A stretch of DNA of 64,000 nt, taken from NCBI GenBank assembly GCA_963170755.1, contig OY720678.1, positions 41,883,883 through 41,947,882 on the forward strand, written 5' to 3'. Below the pieces are notes generated by a model, which had not been told where the DNA came from, did no database searches, and saw nothing but the letters and a program-made list of their open reading frames with translations. The stretch's first letter is position 1. The number at the start of each line of letters is the position of its first letter. This document shows, in pieces, positions 10,549 through 22,489 of this stretch. The stretch comes from Amphimallon solstitiale. Its lineage: Eukaryota > Arthropoda > Insecta > Coleoptera > Scarabaeidae. Made by a program: the position numbers and the translations under genes.

Positions 10549-12052
10549 TTCAGCTCTTTTTGTTACTAAAATCGTAATTAAATCCGTTTAATATCTAACC
10601 TTGCAGTTTCATTATTTTGACATTAAAATAAACACATCGAAGACTGATTACTTAGACAGAATATCTGAATTATTTCAAGAAGATGATATCGGTTATAATA
10701 AGTTATAACTAAAGGAAGACAGATGTTTCTTTACCAAAACCAACGATGGCCAGGATCATTTTTGATATCTCGGTATTATTCGTAAGCTTCTTTTACGTAT
10801 TTTTTTGGACTTAAGCTTGTAATTAATCTAATCTGCGTGCTGATTACAACCCGAGAAAATTCATATTTTCAACTCAAAGACCTAAAGTACGAATATAATT
10901 GTTAGGTAGTCAGTTGCAATCTAAATTAAATATACAAGCAGACCTCCACAAAGTCAGATCCAAAATAAATCACAAAGGTGTAGTTATTTCTAATTATATA
11001 GAATTTACAAACACGATAATGTAATGCATGACTATCAATAAATAATTTATTAGACTGGCAAAGTTGGTCAATTAAAGTAATGCCGCCCAACATCTGTTAC
11101 TGAAAGTACGTACTGTAATTGAATCCGAACGGCATAGTCACTTGTTGCACAATGCAAAGGAGACTCTAGGGAACAGTTGAACAATTCTATTCAACGTGAA
11201 AAAAGCGTAAGGTATTTAGATGTAACAGACGGGCTTAATGAATGGATTCATTTGTATAAAGTTTTGTAATATTAAGGTTGAATTGGATGTTAAAAATTTT
11301 AATTAGAAAATATAATATATACTGGTATGACTAGGCACTTAAATAAGGAGAGCAATAACAATTACATTAAAAAGCAAAACTTAAAAACCTAATATGATAT
11401 GATTGTTTGTTACGTTTAACATAGTTTTACGAAAACACAACTGCTATTCCGACCGGTCATCCGTACATGCAGCCTTGAACAAAAGAGGAAGGTCAAATAG
11501 CTAATTTTAGAAGTTCATAAAATACAGACAAGTAATATATATCTTTTTTGAAACTGTAAATAATATAATAGTAATCACGGAAGTACAAACAGTGCGTGAC
11601 AACGCAATGCCGTCGAGGATATACACCATCCAAACGTGTCATGTCGCCTTGAGCCAGTATCACGCACAATTGCTATTAATAGTTCAGTTCATATATTACA
11701 ACCTTGAATCGAATCTTCAGAATATCTTAAATCTAAAAATATAAATGAGATGCCATTTGTACACCTATTGAGATATAAATCGATATTCGTGTTTCAAGTT
11801 TCTGTATCATCTAAACCTTTAGATAGCATAAAATATCCAGAGGCGTGGCCTCAAAACGTCTGTATTCTTTGACCGTATTTGTAACAAGACGCGGCAGGCA
11901 TTTAAATTCGTCTCGAGCTATGTAAGTAACTTTTATCTCACAATTAAACTGGCTGGCATGCACATGAACTCTAAAAATCTAATACTACACATAAACTCGT
12001 CTAGAACTAAGTTTTAACAGATTCTACTTGGGGTTAGGGAATTTCAATTGGA
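10549..12052. other. Unassigned AT-rich DNA
   Basis: No recognisable coding segment, TIR or RNA. The part just before 12053 may contain the decayed N-terminal half of the MULE transposase, but I could not recognise it. Confidence 0.35.
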
Positions 12053-12545
12053 TTTAGGATTAATCCCGAAATAATTATTGTATATTTTGAAGTTGCTTTT
12101 CATAAAGCTTGTAATACTATACAGAATAAAACAAAAATTGTATGATGTTGGTTTCATTTACCGCAAGCCTGTTTCAGAAGTATTCAGAAATATCGATTAG
12201 TTGCTGAGTATAAAGATAGTGAACCTAGCTGGTTACATTATGCATTTGGTCTTCCATTTTTAAAACCGAGTAAAATTGGATTCATTTGACTTAAACAGCA
12301 ACAGCATTCGGCCCCACGATAGGAGGCTTGAAAAATTCTCAGACTATTAAGTCGAGAACTGCATTAATGAAGTTTCCAAATTTCCACCTTTAGTATGGTC
12401 TGAGTTGAATGACAGTATTAAAAGAAGTACAAATGCCTGCGAAGCCTCTCACTCCAAATTTAACAGTAATTTTTAACACATCTTTCAATTTTTGGTTTTA
12501 CAGACATTTTATGAACTTTTCGAACGTCTACTAAAAGTACAAGTT
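12053..12545 (+). pseudogene. MULE (Mutator-like) transposase relic, C-terminal half
   Basis: One frame from 12053 reads FRINPEIIIVYFEVAFHKA, then (after a TGA) CWFHLPQACFRSIQKYRL, AEYKDSEPSWLHYAFGLPFL and a stop near 12285. A +1 shift continues with RPHDRRLEKFSDY, ENCINEVSKFPPLVW, SELNDSIKRSTNACEASHSK and FNSNF, stop near 12475. This is the arrangement of insect MULE transposases: 'D-FE-AIH', 'GCRFHLTQAW-RKIQ', 'FFGLPFL', 'FPP-LWSE' and 'RTTNACESFHSKFN'. The usual catalytic Asp before FEVA is Tyr here (VYFEVA). At least three stops or frameshifts are present. The N-terminal FLYWCH/DDE first half is not identifiable upstream. Confidence 0.8.
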
Positions 12546-13971
12546 TGAATGAACCTATTCGAATCCATTAATGCGCAAAAGAAAAATGTTGGTATCAGAT
12601 AAAATAGAACAATACAAAAACGGTTTAATTTCGTGGTTTGGCTTTGTAAAATGTATTTCTCATTTTTATAATGTTGCTGTGTAAATATTATTTTATATTA
12701 ATAAGACTTCTTGTTCTTATATACATATATACATTTGTAAAATATAAATAAGTAAATAAGTTCGGATAATATTTTTCATTCACTTTCTATATAAACTTAT
12801 TTGCCGTTTAGTTAAACTTAATTAAACTTATTTATATTTTGTCCAAACGACTTTAATATGAGAATTACGGCCAAGTAATTTATTTTCGTAGGTATACTTC
12901 TTTCATTCCAGATTGATAGTAAAGCGTAAAGAGCAGGAGAAGGATGAACGATAGGAAGCATGTTGATGATGGGGTAAAAATTTATGAATTTCCTCGTCTG
13001 ACACTTTTTCGTAACTCTGCCACACATTTTATGCATAACCTCTTTTTATTGTCAAATTGACCTCAAAAATTTACTAAGTTATAGATAATTCTCTGAACTA
13101 CAAAAATGCTCTTCGCAATTTTTTTATCGGCATCAAGGTTACGCAGATATAATGAAAAGCTGCAGTTAAGTATATTTTTAATTTCAATATGGCGGTCGAA
13201 TGACAACACCTCAGTCCCAAACCCTGAGTTTGATGCTTGCGGCTGACCCCCCCCTCACAAAACCCCCTAAGAAATTGCTGTCTACCAGCCACTCGAAAAT
13301 GTATTTCAATCAAAGAAAGTAGATCTATTATTTTAACCAAGCTTTAGCAACCAGAGCTTCAAAAAACAAATATCAAATGATGCGTACTTTCCAAGCTTCT
13401 CACTAGTCGCCCTCAACATTGGCGTTATGGTGTTGATATTTTTGCGATAAATCACTACAATTCATACATATAAATGATATTAGATGTTTGTCTATTAGCA
13501 TTATTTTCTAAATTTGCAAATTTGCGAGCTTTTAATAATGTTGCAAAATGTTTTAGTTTAGATGCAAACATTAATGTACCAACTGAATTTGTAATACCTC
13601 GTCCTTATGTCTTAATAATTGTGTGACTAATTTAGCAAATAAATATTACAACCTTTCTCAAAAAATTACGATCAACGAGAAGCGACAGTATAGTCCGATC
13701 CCTTGATGTTTCGTTTCGACGAATTTGACTGATAAACAACCAATTACACTACAACAATGTTGACTAAACAACAAAGCTCACTTCGCACGCCGAATAAAAT
13801 GTAGATCTATTCGTAAGGAAATCCAACACGCCTCGATTCAAAGGATTGAACAAGTAGGAACTAAAACAAAGTAGATATTTATTAAATGGTCCATTACACT
13901 ATTAATTTTTCCAACCTTCAACCATTTACCAATTCATTTAGTCTTCAGTTTATATGTTTATGTTAGGCAAG
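12546..13971. other. Unassigned DNA between two transposase relics
   Basis: AT-rich, with a small C-run at about 13247. No coding match recognised; the minus-strand ORFs at 12818-13036 and 13098-13340 have no features I know. The 5' part of the pogo-like gene may extend into the last few hundred bases but is not readable. Confidence 0.35.
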
Positions 13972-15068
13972 TGGCTGAGAAATATTTTCAGTTGCTACAT
14001 ACTATAATGGGTGAGATTTGTTAAATCTGATTATATATTCAACATGTACAAAACAGGGTTACCATATCAATAATAATAACAGATTCGTATTAGCAGAAAA
14101 GAAAAAAAAAAGTGTAGTTTCAGTGACATCAGGAGAGAAAGGCGAACCTATAACCGATATAGCGTGTTACAATGCTGAAATAGTATATTAAAGGACAAGT
14201 TTCATTTTGACGTTTCAAAGTACGAATTCAGAGTTTAAGAAACGAGTGGCGTAGCCACGAGTTTCTTAACTGAATGAGTGCTTTAATGTCAAATGAAACG
14301 TGTCTTTTATGCTATTTTTTGCAATTAGTTTTAAAATTTCTGTTTTTGTAAAAGCAAAACGAGAAAAATTTGATAATCAAGGGAAATTTTGTGGCGGTTG
14401 TCACCTTGGTTTGGCACAAGATTTAAATTGACAAGTTAATTTAAAATAGACATATTTTTGATAATTTTCAACAGAATGTTTCTACTGCACACGGTATCAC
14501 TATCACTTCGAAAGATAATTCAAACGTTAATATAAATGTTTATAATAGTTGTACTATTTCAAAGATTAATTAAAAATATCAAATCTTACAATGAATTTCA
14601 ATATAAAAACCTCAAACTTGCTTACAAAATGTCATATTGACATCTCCATTTCTGTTGCAATGTGACCAACTTAAAATAAATCTGTTTAAATGTTCCATTT
14701 CTATTACGCAACTAGTGCTGTAATAGACCCTATTACAGCACTAGTGAAATAAATGGTATGATTACGGTACTAATTGCAAAAACAGATTTTTTGCCATCTG
14801 TTTGTATATTAAAGGGGCAAAAAGTGAAGTATGAGGAAGGAATGTCGCCAGAAGCAGTGTGCTGTATGTCCGAGAATTCTGCCTATGTTCATGGAATGGT
14901 TGTACAACCATTTCGTTCAAAGCAAACGACGAGGTAAAGTTCTACTCATACTAGATGATAATATATCACATTGTAATGTTGATACCTTTGGAGCATGGTG
15001 AAGAAAATGATATTATGAGTTTGGTAAGACCTACAACCCACTACTTGCAACTCCTCCATCATGCAGTA
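13972..15068 (+). pseudogene. Pogo/Tigger-like (DDE_1) transposase pseudogene, interrupted and truncated
   Basis: From about 13972 the plus strand reads VAEKYFQLLHTIMGE, then after a stop IFNMYKTGLP, the family's 'IFN-DETGL' block with the first catalytic Asp changed to Tyr, and then VVSVTSGEKGEPITDIACYN (to about 14178). About 0.6 kb of fold-back sequence intervenes. The same protein resumes near 14785: FLPSVCILKGQKVKY, EEGMSPEAVCCMSENSAYV, then MEWLYNHFVQSKRRGKVLLI and LDDNISHCNVD, the second catalytic Asp block. A frameshift leads to EHGEENDIMSLVRPTTHYLQ and LLHHA. The frame is then cut at 15069/15070 by the start of the rolling-circle element array. The third Asp and C-terminus are not found elsewhere in the window. 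Not functional. Confidence 0.8.
14180..14785. mobile_element. Fold-back sequences inserted in the pogo-like gene
   Basis: Two hairpins occupy the break in the pogo-like frame. The first (14188-14314) pairs TTAAAGGACAAGTTTCATTT with AAATGAAACGTGTCTTTTA around the core AAGAAACGAGTGGC/GCCACGAGTTTCTT. The second (14695-14757) has perfect arms ACTAGTGCTGTAATAG (14711-14726) and CTATTACAGCACTAGT (14730-14745). TTTTTTGCAATTAGT (about 14318) also pairs with ACTAATTGCAAAAA (about 14771), suggesting a larger element enclosing the second hairpin. Exact ends and target duplication are uncertain. Confidence 0.6.
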
Positions 15069-15069
15069 T

Positions 15070-15960
15070 TCTCCTTAATAATAGCTGAAGGTGATACCTT
15101 GTCTCTCACGGGAGTAAATACGGGATAGAGATAGGACCGTGCAACGGATGATGTTTCTCTAAATTGTGCAACACCCCGTATAGGTAGCGCGTCCGGACCG
15201 ATCGTCCCGTGAAGGGGAAAGTCCGAGCTAATTACCGTAAAAATTTCGCCTTTATAGCTCTGTCCGATCGCCGGATATTTACGGACAAATTTAAACGTTG
15301 TGTTTTCGACGTGCACGATTTTCTGAAGGTATCTCATCCGAGACGAATCCAGAACACGTATCGGGAAAAGTACGGTTAAAAAGCCCGCACTTTCTGCTTT
15401 TCAACGCGCTCGAAAGCATACTTTAAGGTCGAGGGACGCGTGAGCAATTAAAATATACGTTCCGTCGAATTTTTCAAAACACGCGAAATTAAGCCATGAC
15501 GTGCCTAAAGAAAGCCCATTTACGTAAATAAAAACGAGGACTAAACACAAAATTGACTTTTCGCAAATCTGACAGGCGGACTAAATATTTCCAAACATTG
15601 ACTTTTAAGCATGAAATTCCAAGCTCTGACGATTTTTCGAGAGGAAAAGGGCCCGAAATTGAAAATAATATTGTTTTAGGAACAGTTTCCATCCTTATTT
15701 CAACTTGATTCAGGTCCGGTATTGATAGGACAAGGAATTTAAACTCTTCATGCACTCGGGATATGATGAAAAAATGGCTGAAATATCACAGAAATGAATG
15801 TACACAATAAGTCGCGTACAATGTTCATCGTTATAATAGTCATGTGTAATGTCCGCATGAACATATTATTATGTATCTCGACATAATGGGCCCGCGGTAG
15901 TTTGACAACATTTTTACATACAGATTGATTTCTTTTAATGATTATTAATTTGAATTAAAA
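15070..15960 (+). repeat. Conserved head region of element A
   Basis: This stretch recurs in B (24210-25100), C (33350-34240), D (42391-43300) and, more diverged, E and F. Shared blocks include GGGATAGAGATAGGACCGTG, GTATAGGTAGCGCG, TGTCCGAGCTAATTAC, TTTACGGACAAATTTAAACG and GGTCGAGGGACGCGTGAGCA. It is GC-richer than its surroundings. The two minus-strand ORFs here (15059-15337, 15489-15755) are not kept open in C or D, so I treat the region as non-coding element sequence. Confidence 0.75.
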
Positions 15961-16483
15961 TACAATAATTAAATTACGTGCAAAATTTATTTAATGTTTA
16001 TTCGTTCCACTTTCAAATTTCATCTTTCCATGACAATTGTGAATTAAGATGTCCACCTACTTACTAATTATGTCTATTCGTCTATTTATTAGTATACTGA
16101 TGCTTGAACCTACACGAACATATCTGTTATCAAATTTACTTCTAATTCAACAAACCTTTCTACCAAAAATGTACCTATTTATAAAGGTAACATCTGTTGG
16201 GCATGTATAGGTTATGAACGTAAAGAAGGGTTTCAAATGGTAAACGTTTAAAATTCTTACGATCAGCTAGCTACTGTATTATTATAATGAAATATCAACA
16301 GAGAATCATGGAAACAGATTACATCTTTCATTGCAGGTAGGTGGTGATAATAATAATAACATAACCCTCTACATTTTTTTCCCTATACAAACGACATTAT
16401 TTCTTTTTAGCATCCAAAAATAATAATATATAGTCAAATGTCATGTATGCATTCGTTATATGTAAATGATAATAGTTACATTT

Positions 16484-16834
16484 TATTATATAAAAGCTGT
16501 AACCAAGACGAGGGAAAGGCTGTATAGTTTTCAAAGATAATTGAGTAATTAGATGGAATTTGTGACACTCAAGAACTGAAACATAGATGAATTTGTCATT
16601 TTGATAAGGGACACGAAGAAAGTATGTTTGAATAATTTATTAGCTTACAATTACTCTACCGACACACTGTGTAGATAAAAAATGATAACTTTGATTCAGT
16701 GCGGCTAAGAATATACCAACATTCTTAAAGATCTTAGATATATAGCTGATCGAGGTAATACAATTCACTGGTAATATTATATAAAAGCTGTAACCAACAT
16801 GATGCATAGTTTTCAAAGATAATGGAGTAATTAC
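16484..16834. repeat. Local repeat: 217-bp direct-repeat copy 1 with flanking short duplicates
   Basis: 16556-16772 recurs at 17953-18169, flanking the hAT relic. On either side of copy 1, TATATAAAAGCTGTAACCAA plus AGTTTTCAAAGATAAT occurs twice (about 16488-16550 and about 16780-16834). Copy 1 contains CTACCGACACACTGTGTAG, itself partly palindromic. Confidence 0.8.
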
Positions 16835-17341
16835 AAATAAAATCATTGTCTTTAGACACAAAAAACATAAAAGAAAATGTAAATATTGGCAATATTACGT
16901 GAGGACAACAAAGGAACATTGTAGTAAACTAATTATATGCTCTGGAAGTGCCACAAATGTAATGACACACAAACAAAAACAATACATTATTTAAATAAAT
17001 TCCATTTGCTGAGTTGGCTGCAATTGAAGATAAAGTCGCAAGTTCATGGTGTAGGAAGAAATATATGTTTAGAGATCGGATCCCAATGTAAGTGCAAAAT
17101 ATGCATTTGCATTTTGAATGTATATTTCTGTTTTAGGAAAATGTGAAAAAGATTTGAATACTTTAACTCCTACAATGAAAAATCAAGAAAACTTAGATAG
17201 TGCTTTTTCCTTCAGTTTATGGTGTTACATCTCTTTAAGATAGCCTACAATAAAAAAAAACTCCTTAAAAATTATTTTTTCTTTTACAGGTGAAATGTTC
17301 ATATTGCATTTGTTACTTCTACTAATTACATATGTTTTATA

Positions 17342-17950
17342 GGTGGAAGTTCTAAGAATATTAAAATAACGAACGTATTTACTACATTAGTTGTGCAAGA
17401 TAATATGCCCATTAACATCGCTGAAGGGGAAGGATTTTTAAATTTAATGAAGGGATTAGCATCTCTATATAAAGTTCCATCAACAAATACCATAAAAGAA
17501 CGAATTGATATAAAATTTGACATCATTTGAAGTTTCTTTAAAAAATTTTTAAGGAATACAACATATTTTACAATTACTATTGATATGTGGACCGATGCAC
17601 AGACAAAGACTTTTATAGGTTTAATAGTGCATTTTGCAAAAGATATCAAAATAATATTGGCAACAATTGGCCTTAAAAAATACTGAGAATTTAGCTTCGC
17701 TTTTAGAAAAAGTTAAATCCATTGTTGTATAATTTAAAAGAAGAGTGCAATCAACTGACTAGCTTCGAAATTAACAATTATTGCAATCCAAAATGGAGTT
17801 TTAGAAGGTAATGTTACAAAATTAATGCTTGACGTGAAAGGTTCCTTGCCTTAGCACCATTTATTGGAAATATTATTTTATCAAATGTTAATGCCCCTCA
17901 AGTTTTACAATTTATTGCCACAAAAATTGGATCTTCATTAGCGAGTCTCA
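17342..17950 (+). pseudogene. hAT-family transposase relic (element A)
   Basis: The frame from 17342 reads KNIKITNVFTTLVVQDNMPI, NIAEGEGFLNLMKGLASLYK and VPSTNTIKERIDIKF up to TGA at 17528-17530. It continues with FFKKFLRNTTYFTITIDMWT, DAQTKTFIGLIVHFAKDI and a stop at 17684-17686. A frameshift gives TENLASLLEKVK. This is the insect/animal ZBED-type hAT pattern: 'EGEGFR-L', 'TTD-WT' with its catalytic Asp (TIDMWTD), and 'TAENLA'. The BED zinc finger upstream and the C-terminal dimerisation region are missing. The minus-strand ORF at 17326-17649 is its antisense shadow. Direct repeats of 217 bp flank it. Confidence 0.8.
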
Positions 17951-17952
17951 TA

Positions 17953-18169
17953 GAATTTGTGACACTCAAGAACTGAAACATAGATGAATTTGTCATTTCG
18001 ATAAGGGACAGGAAGAAAGAAGGTTTGAATAATTTAATACCTTACAATTACTCTACCGACACACTGTGTAGGTAAAAAATGATAACTTTAATTATAGCGT
18101 GGCTAAGAATGTACCAACATCATTGAACATCTTACATATTAGCTGATCGAGGTAATACAATTCACTGGT
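17953..18169. repeat. 217-bp direct-repeat copy 2
   Basis: It matches 16556-16772 at a distance of 1,397 bp with scattered substitutions, from GAATTTGTGACACTCAAGAA to ATACAATTCACTGGT. It abuts the end of the readable hAT homology. Confidence 0.85.
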
Positions 18170-18964
18170 TAAAGCGAGACTGTAAAATTTAGAAATAAGA
18201 ATGGATACTGTTTGTTGTGGAACTGCAAGAGAGATGGACAGCAGTTCGCCAAAATAATGAGGTCTAGAGTAATCTGAAGAAAAATATGCATATTCACTAA
18301 TCCAATGAAAGACTGTAAATTAAAACTTTCTTCTGTTATTATAGAAACAAATGTTTGTATGATTATGATCAATTTCTATAAGACACACATTGTTTTCTTT
18401 TTGTTTATAGATGCAAATATATTATTTTAGAAACAGATATTTGTCTCGATGTCACTTACATACAATATGCAAGGTTAATTACTGGAAATAGTTAAGTGAA
18501 GAACTTATTCATAAAGTGTTGCAGAAAGAATAGATGAAAGTACAGATATGTAGAAAACAGACTAGATATGGTATAACAAAAACATTCTTTAAACTGGAAG
18601 ATCAAAAGGTCTGTGTAATATTTAAGTATTAATATGAAATTAGTAATTATATAACGATAATGACCTGTCCACATTTGTTGCCAAAATGTAAGACATAGTA
18701 TAGTATTAACTATTTTGGTTCACCTACTGATACTGAAGCAGCTCTTTTTATTTATTTTAGAACAGTATTCGCATATGAAGATTCAAGTATTTGCAATAGG
18801 GTTTTCTGATATATAACAAATGAAATGCATATTTTGTTTTGTTGCGAGTGTTCCATAATTTCCAGATAATTTAAATTTTAACGACCTAGGAAGGGCTAGA
18901 AATTACAAAATATAATTGCAATAAAATAATATTATTCATTTACTGTGTTTTTTAGACTTTTCAA
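18170..18964. other. Unassigned AT-rich DNA in element A
   Basis: No recognisable coding or repeat structure. The same sequence is present in B at 27310-28104. The minus-strand ORFs (18169-18372, 18492-18674) look like chance openings. Confidence 0.4.
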
Positions 18965-20400
18965 TGCTTCCATTCAGCAGACTCAACAGTTGCGCAACTG
19001 TTCAGTGATCATATCCAGTAGACGACCGCTCACTCTGAACATGTTCTGCGCTCTTTGAGCGTATTCTCTATGCATGCGCCATTGACGCATTCCAACACCA
19101 ACGTAATACATAATTCTGACGAAAGTTACCTACTATAAGAAAAGTAAGATACAACAAATTAAAGGTATTGTGCAGAAATAAATGTATTATAATGTTGGTG
19201 TTAACCCAGTCTTTTATTCGGGGTTGGAAAAACTATGCTAAAACTATTCGGTTCAATTTGTATAATTTTAACATATGGTAGCAATGAAAAGTACCAGATG
19301 ACAGAGATCACATAAAGGTGAGCGGTCTGTCCAGCGAACACTCAACTGTTGTGAAGTGAACAGTTGGAGCAGGAACGGTTCCCGATTCGTTTGCTGAATG
19401 AAAGCATTGGTCGCATTCAGCAGACACAAAAGTTTACTGTCGAATGCCACCATTGTAGTAAATAGGAAATAAACGATGTAGCATTACAGTAATAGCACAC
19501 ATTTTACGTCTAAGAAAGTGAGCTTGACAAGCATTGTCATGAGAATTATCACTTTTAAACGATTACATCAGTGTTTCAATTTAGCATTTGGTAAGGGGCA
19601 TCGTTAACAAGAAATTGGAATACATTTTATGCTCAAAGAATATTATTGGCTTTTCAATTACCATAACAAAACAAATATACTATTATTCATGTAATAGCAT
19701 TTTTGTGAAAAGGTATAGTCGAGTCGTTTTGGCAACCGACACGGCCAAATTACGGACTAGAGACGACGATTCAATGCCACTTCAAATTTCGATCGGTCCG
19801 AACAATTTCAGAACAATAAAATTAAACTAATTAATTAATATTTCAGAATATATACCTACCCATAGTCGAATACTATTACATGAAAGCCAGTTACAAATTA
19901 AATATTATAAATAAAGCTATAAAATATTTTTTCTACACCTATATTTGGATAACATTTGGCTAAACTGTTTAGGAGGCAAGCATTGTTGACAAATTTAAAA
20001 TGTTTAGATGACAATTATAACAAACTTCAAAAGATGTATGTCAAAAGGTGTATGAATATTATTATATTATTTATGACAGTCCTGAAACGGTTCTATATAC
20101 TAATAGCTGCCGGCTTACCTTTAAAAATCCCATGAAAAAAAACAATTTATTACTGTTTATTCGGTTTAATTTCTATAATTTTAACATGTGGCAGCATAAT
20201 TTTAACATATGGCAGCAATGAAAAGTACCAGATGATAGACGATCACATAAAGGTGAGCGGTCCTGTGCAGCGAACACTCAACTGTTGTGAGGTGAACAGT
20301 TCCCGATCTGTCTGTTGAATGAAAGCATTGGTCGCATTCAGCAGACACAACAGTTTCCTGCCGAATAGCACTATTGTAGTAAATAGGTAATAAACAATGT
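18965..20400. repeat. CATTCAGCAGAC repeat cluster 1 (element A)
   Basis: CATTCAGCAGACTCAACAGT then TGCGCAACTGTTCAGTGATC at about 18973 contains the 18-bp palindrome AACAGTTGCGCAACTGTT. The same words occur in reverse near 19360-19400 and 20280-20320 (CTCAACTGTTGTGA ... GCTGAATG), and forward again near 19415 and 20337. Sequence 19270-19450 and 20205-20400 are ~180-bp direct copies of each other (GCAATGAAAAGTACCAGATG, ACATAAAGGTGAGCGGTC). Opposed termini suggest MITE-like units of about 430 bp, but boundaries are unclear. Confidence 0.5.
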
Positions 20401-21339
20401 AGCATTACAAAAATATCACATATTTTACGTCTAAGAAAATCAGCTTCACAAGTACAGTCATGAGAATTATCACTTTTAAAGAATTGCATCAGTCATTTTT
20501 AATTTAGCGCTTGGTACGACAGAACCTATATACTGAATACTTTTATTTCAATTTTTGTTTCATATCACAGAAAGCATATTACTAAGTCGATTAGTCTACA
20601 ATTTGCTCGGCCATAGTTAACTAAAAAGATGATGAATTTAGAAAGACAGGAAAAGCTTTATAGCCGAAAGGACAAATGATAAACCTTCTGTACTGCAATC
20701 TTTAGATGGGACTGTTAAAACTGTTGTTCGTCAAATAGTTAAAACATGTTTTGTCCAGATAAAGTGCCAGCATTAAATACAGTTCTGATTCACATAAATA
20801 ATAGTAGTGAACTGTCAAATATGAGTATCTCAATATCAATTCGCTTTTCTGGTTAAGTGAGTGTAAGTGAGTGGCGTCATATGCGCTAATGTAAATTCTA
20901 GACTTTACAAGGTTTCGTTAAAATAATAGTACCTACCGCTTTTATTTACGAAATATCAAAACGAAATTTAAAACGCAAATAAAGAAAGGCTCAATGCATG
21001 CTCGACTGGAATTAGTTTTTAAAATACCCTTTCTGAAACTGTGTTATGATGTTGTAAATTTTGCCAACTTTGGGAGTGAAATGTAGGAATAAATAATTTG
21101 AATTATAAGAAAGTACTCCCAACGAAGTCTATATAGTCACATATACTATTAGAAATTTTTTTTTACATAACACGTCTTTTCTAGACAGATTTTATTTTTA
21201 TGTTTGTACAATTTACAGATTTCAAATATTTAAATTTAATTTTACTGCTTAAAATTGATTTACTCAGTTATAGGTTGATAATTTGGTATAGGGGGTTTAG
21301 AATTTCCTCTCTTTCAAACTTTTACTAGATATTAGAAGT

Positions 21340-21540
21340 ACCATTGCTTGCATTCAGCAGACACAACAGTTGCGCAACTGTTCAGTGATCATGTCCAGTA
21401 GTCGTCCGCTCACTCTGAACATGTTCAGGAGCGGCCGCCATTTCTTTGAGCGGAAAAATTCGATGCTCACTTAGTGAGCATATTTTGTCCGCATGCACCA
21501 TTGATGCATTCCAAGACCAACCTAATACATAATTTTGAAG
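21340..21540. repeat. CATTCAGCAGAC repeat cluster 2 (element A)
   Basis: It repeats 18965-19130 with the same palindrome and CAGTAGTCGTCCGCTCACTC, plus a GGAGCGGCCGCC insertion near 21438 and TGCTCACTTAGTGAGCA (about 21463-21479), a short perfect hairpin. Confidence 0.65.
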
Positions 21541-21789
21541 AAAGTTACTAGAATAATATTGGAGTTAATCCAGTATTTTATTCAGAGTTGCAAAAACCAG
21601 CCCTTGCACTAAAAACTACGCCAAAACTTAATGCAAAAAAACAATTTATTATTTATTGTTTATTCGGTTTAATTTGTATAATTTTAACATTTAGCCATTG
21701 TAGTAAATAGGAAATAAACGATGTAGCATTACAAAAATAGCATACATTTTACGTCTAAGAAAGTCAGCTTGACAAGCATAGTCGGGGGT

Positions 21790-22015
21790 AATACCATAAG
21801 AGTTTGTGTTTATCCGGATAAACTTTCATTTTGAACGAAAGCTTTGTTGCTTGGTAACTGACGAGAACAAATAACATGGTAAAACCGCTACACCGAAGGT
21901 GGAGCGGTTTTACCTTTTGTTATTTGTTCGAGTCGTGTTACCCTTAAGCAACAAAGTTTGAGTTTTGTCAAAATGAAAGTTTGTTCCGGAAATAAACACA
22001 AACTCGAATGGTATT
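21790..22015. repeat. 226-bp fold-back element (element A)
   Basis: The ends AATACCATAAGAGTTTGTGT and CACAAACTCGAATGGTATT are inverted. Inner arms TTTCATTTTGAACGAAAGC/CAAAATGAAAG, GCTTTGTTGCTTGG/AAGCAACAAAG and AACAAATAACA/TGTTATTTGTT fold onto each other, with GGTAAAACCGC and GCGGTTTTACC at the tip (about 21879-21913). The arms cover nearly the whole element. No coding role. An identical partner is in B. Confidence 0.9.
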
Positions 22016-22489
22016 TGGTAAGACAATTTAATGAATCATTTAATTAATATTAATAAACCGAAATATTTTTATTTAACATTCCTTTGAATACATATACAAA
22101 AGAAAGAGAAAAATACATATGTTTATGTATGAAATTTATTTGAACGATACTGTCAGAATTGAATTTTCGTTGCCATGGAAAATCTACATGCAGTTTATCC
22201 GCTAGCAAACATGCAGTTTATCCGATGGCAAACTAACACAGCGTGTATTAAAATGTCATGTTTTTGACAGATGAATTAAATTGTCATGGGAATTATCACT
22301 TTTAAAGAATTACATCAGTGACTTTCAATTTAGCATTTGGTAAGGGGCATCGTTAACAAGAAATTGAAATACATTTTATGCTTAAAGAATATTATTGGCT
22401 TTTCAATTGCCATAACAAAACAAATATACTATTATTCATGTAATAGCATTTTTGTGACAAAGTATAGTTGAGTCGCTTTGGCAACCGAC

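Noticed and set aside
17326..17649. 107-codon minus-strand ORF (also 26466-26789)
   Set aside because: Exact antisense of the hAT relic; the sense strand carries the recognisable protein.
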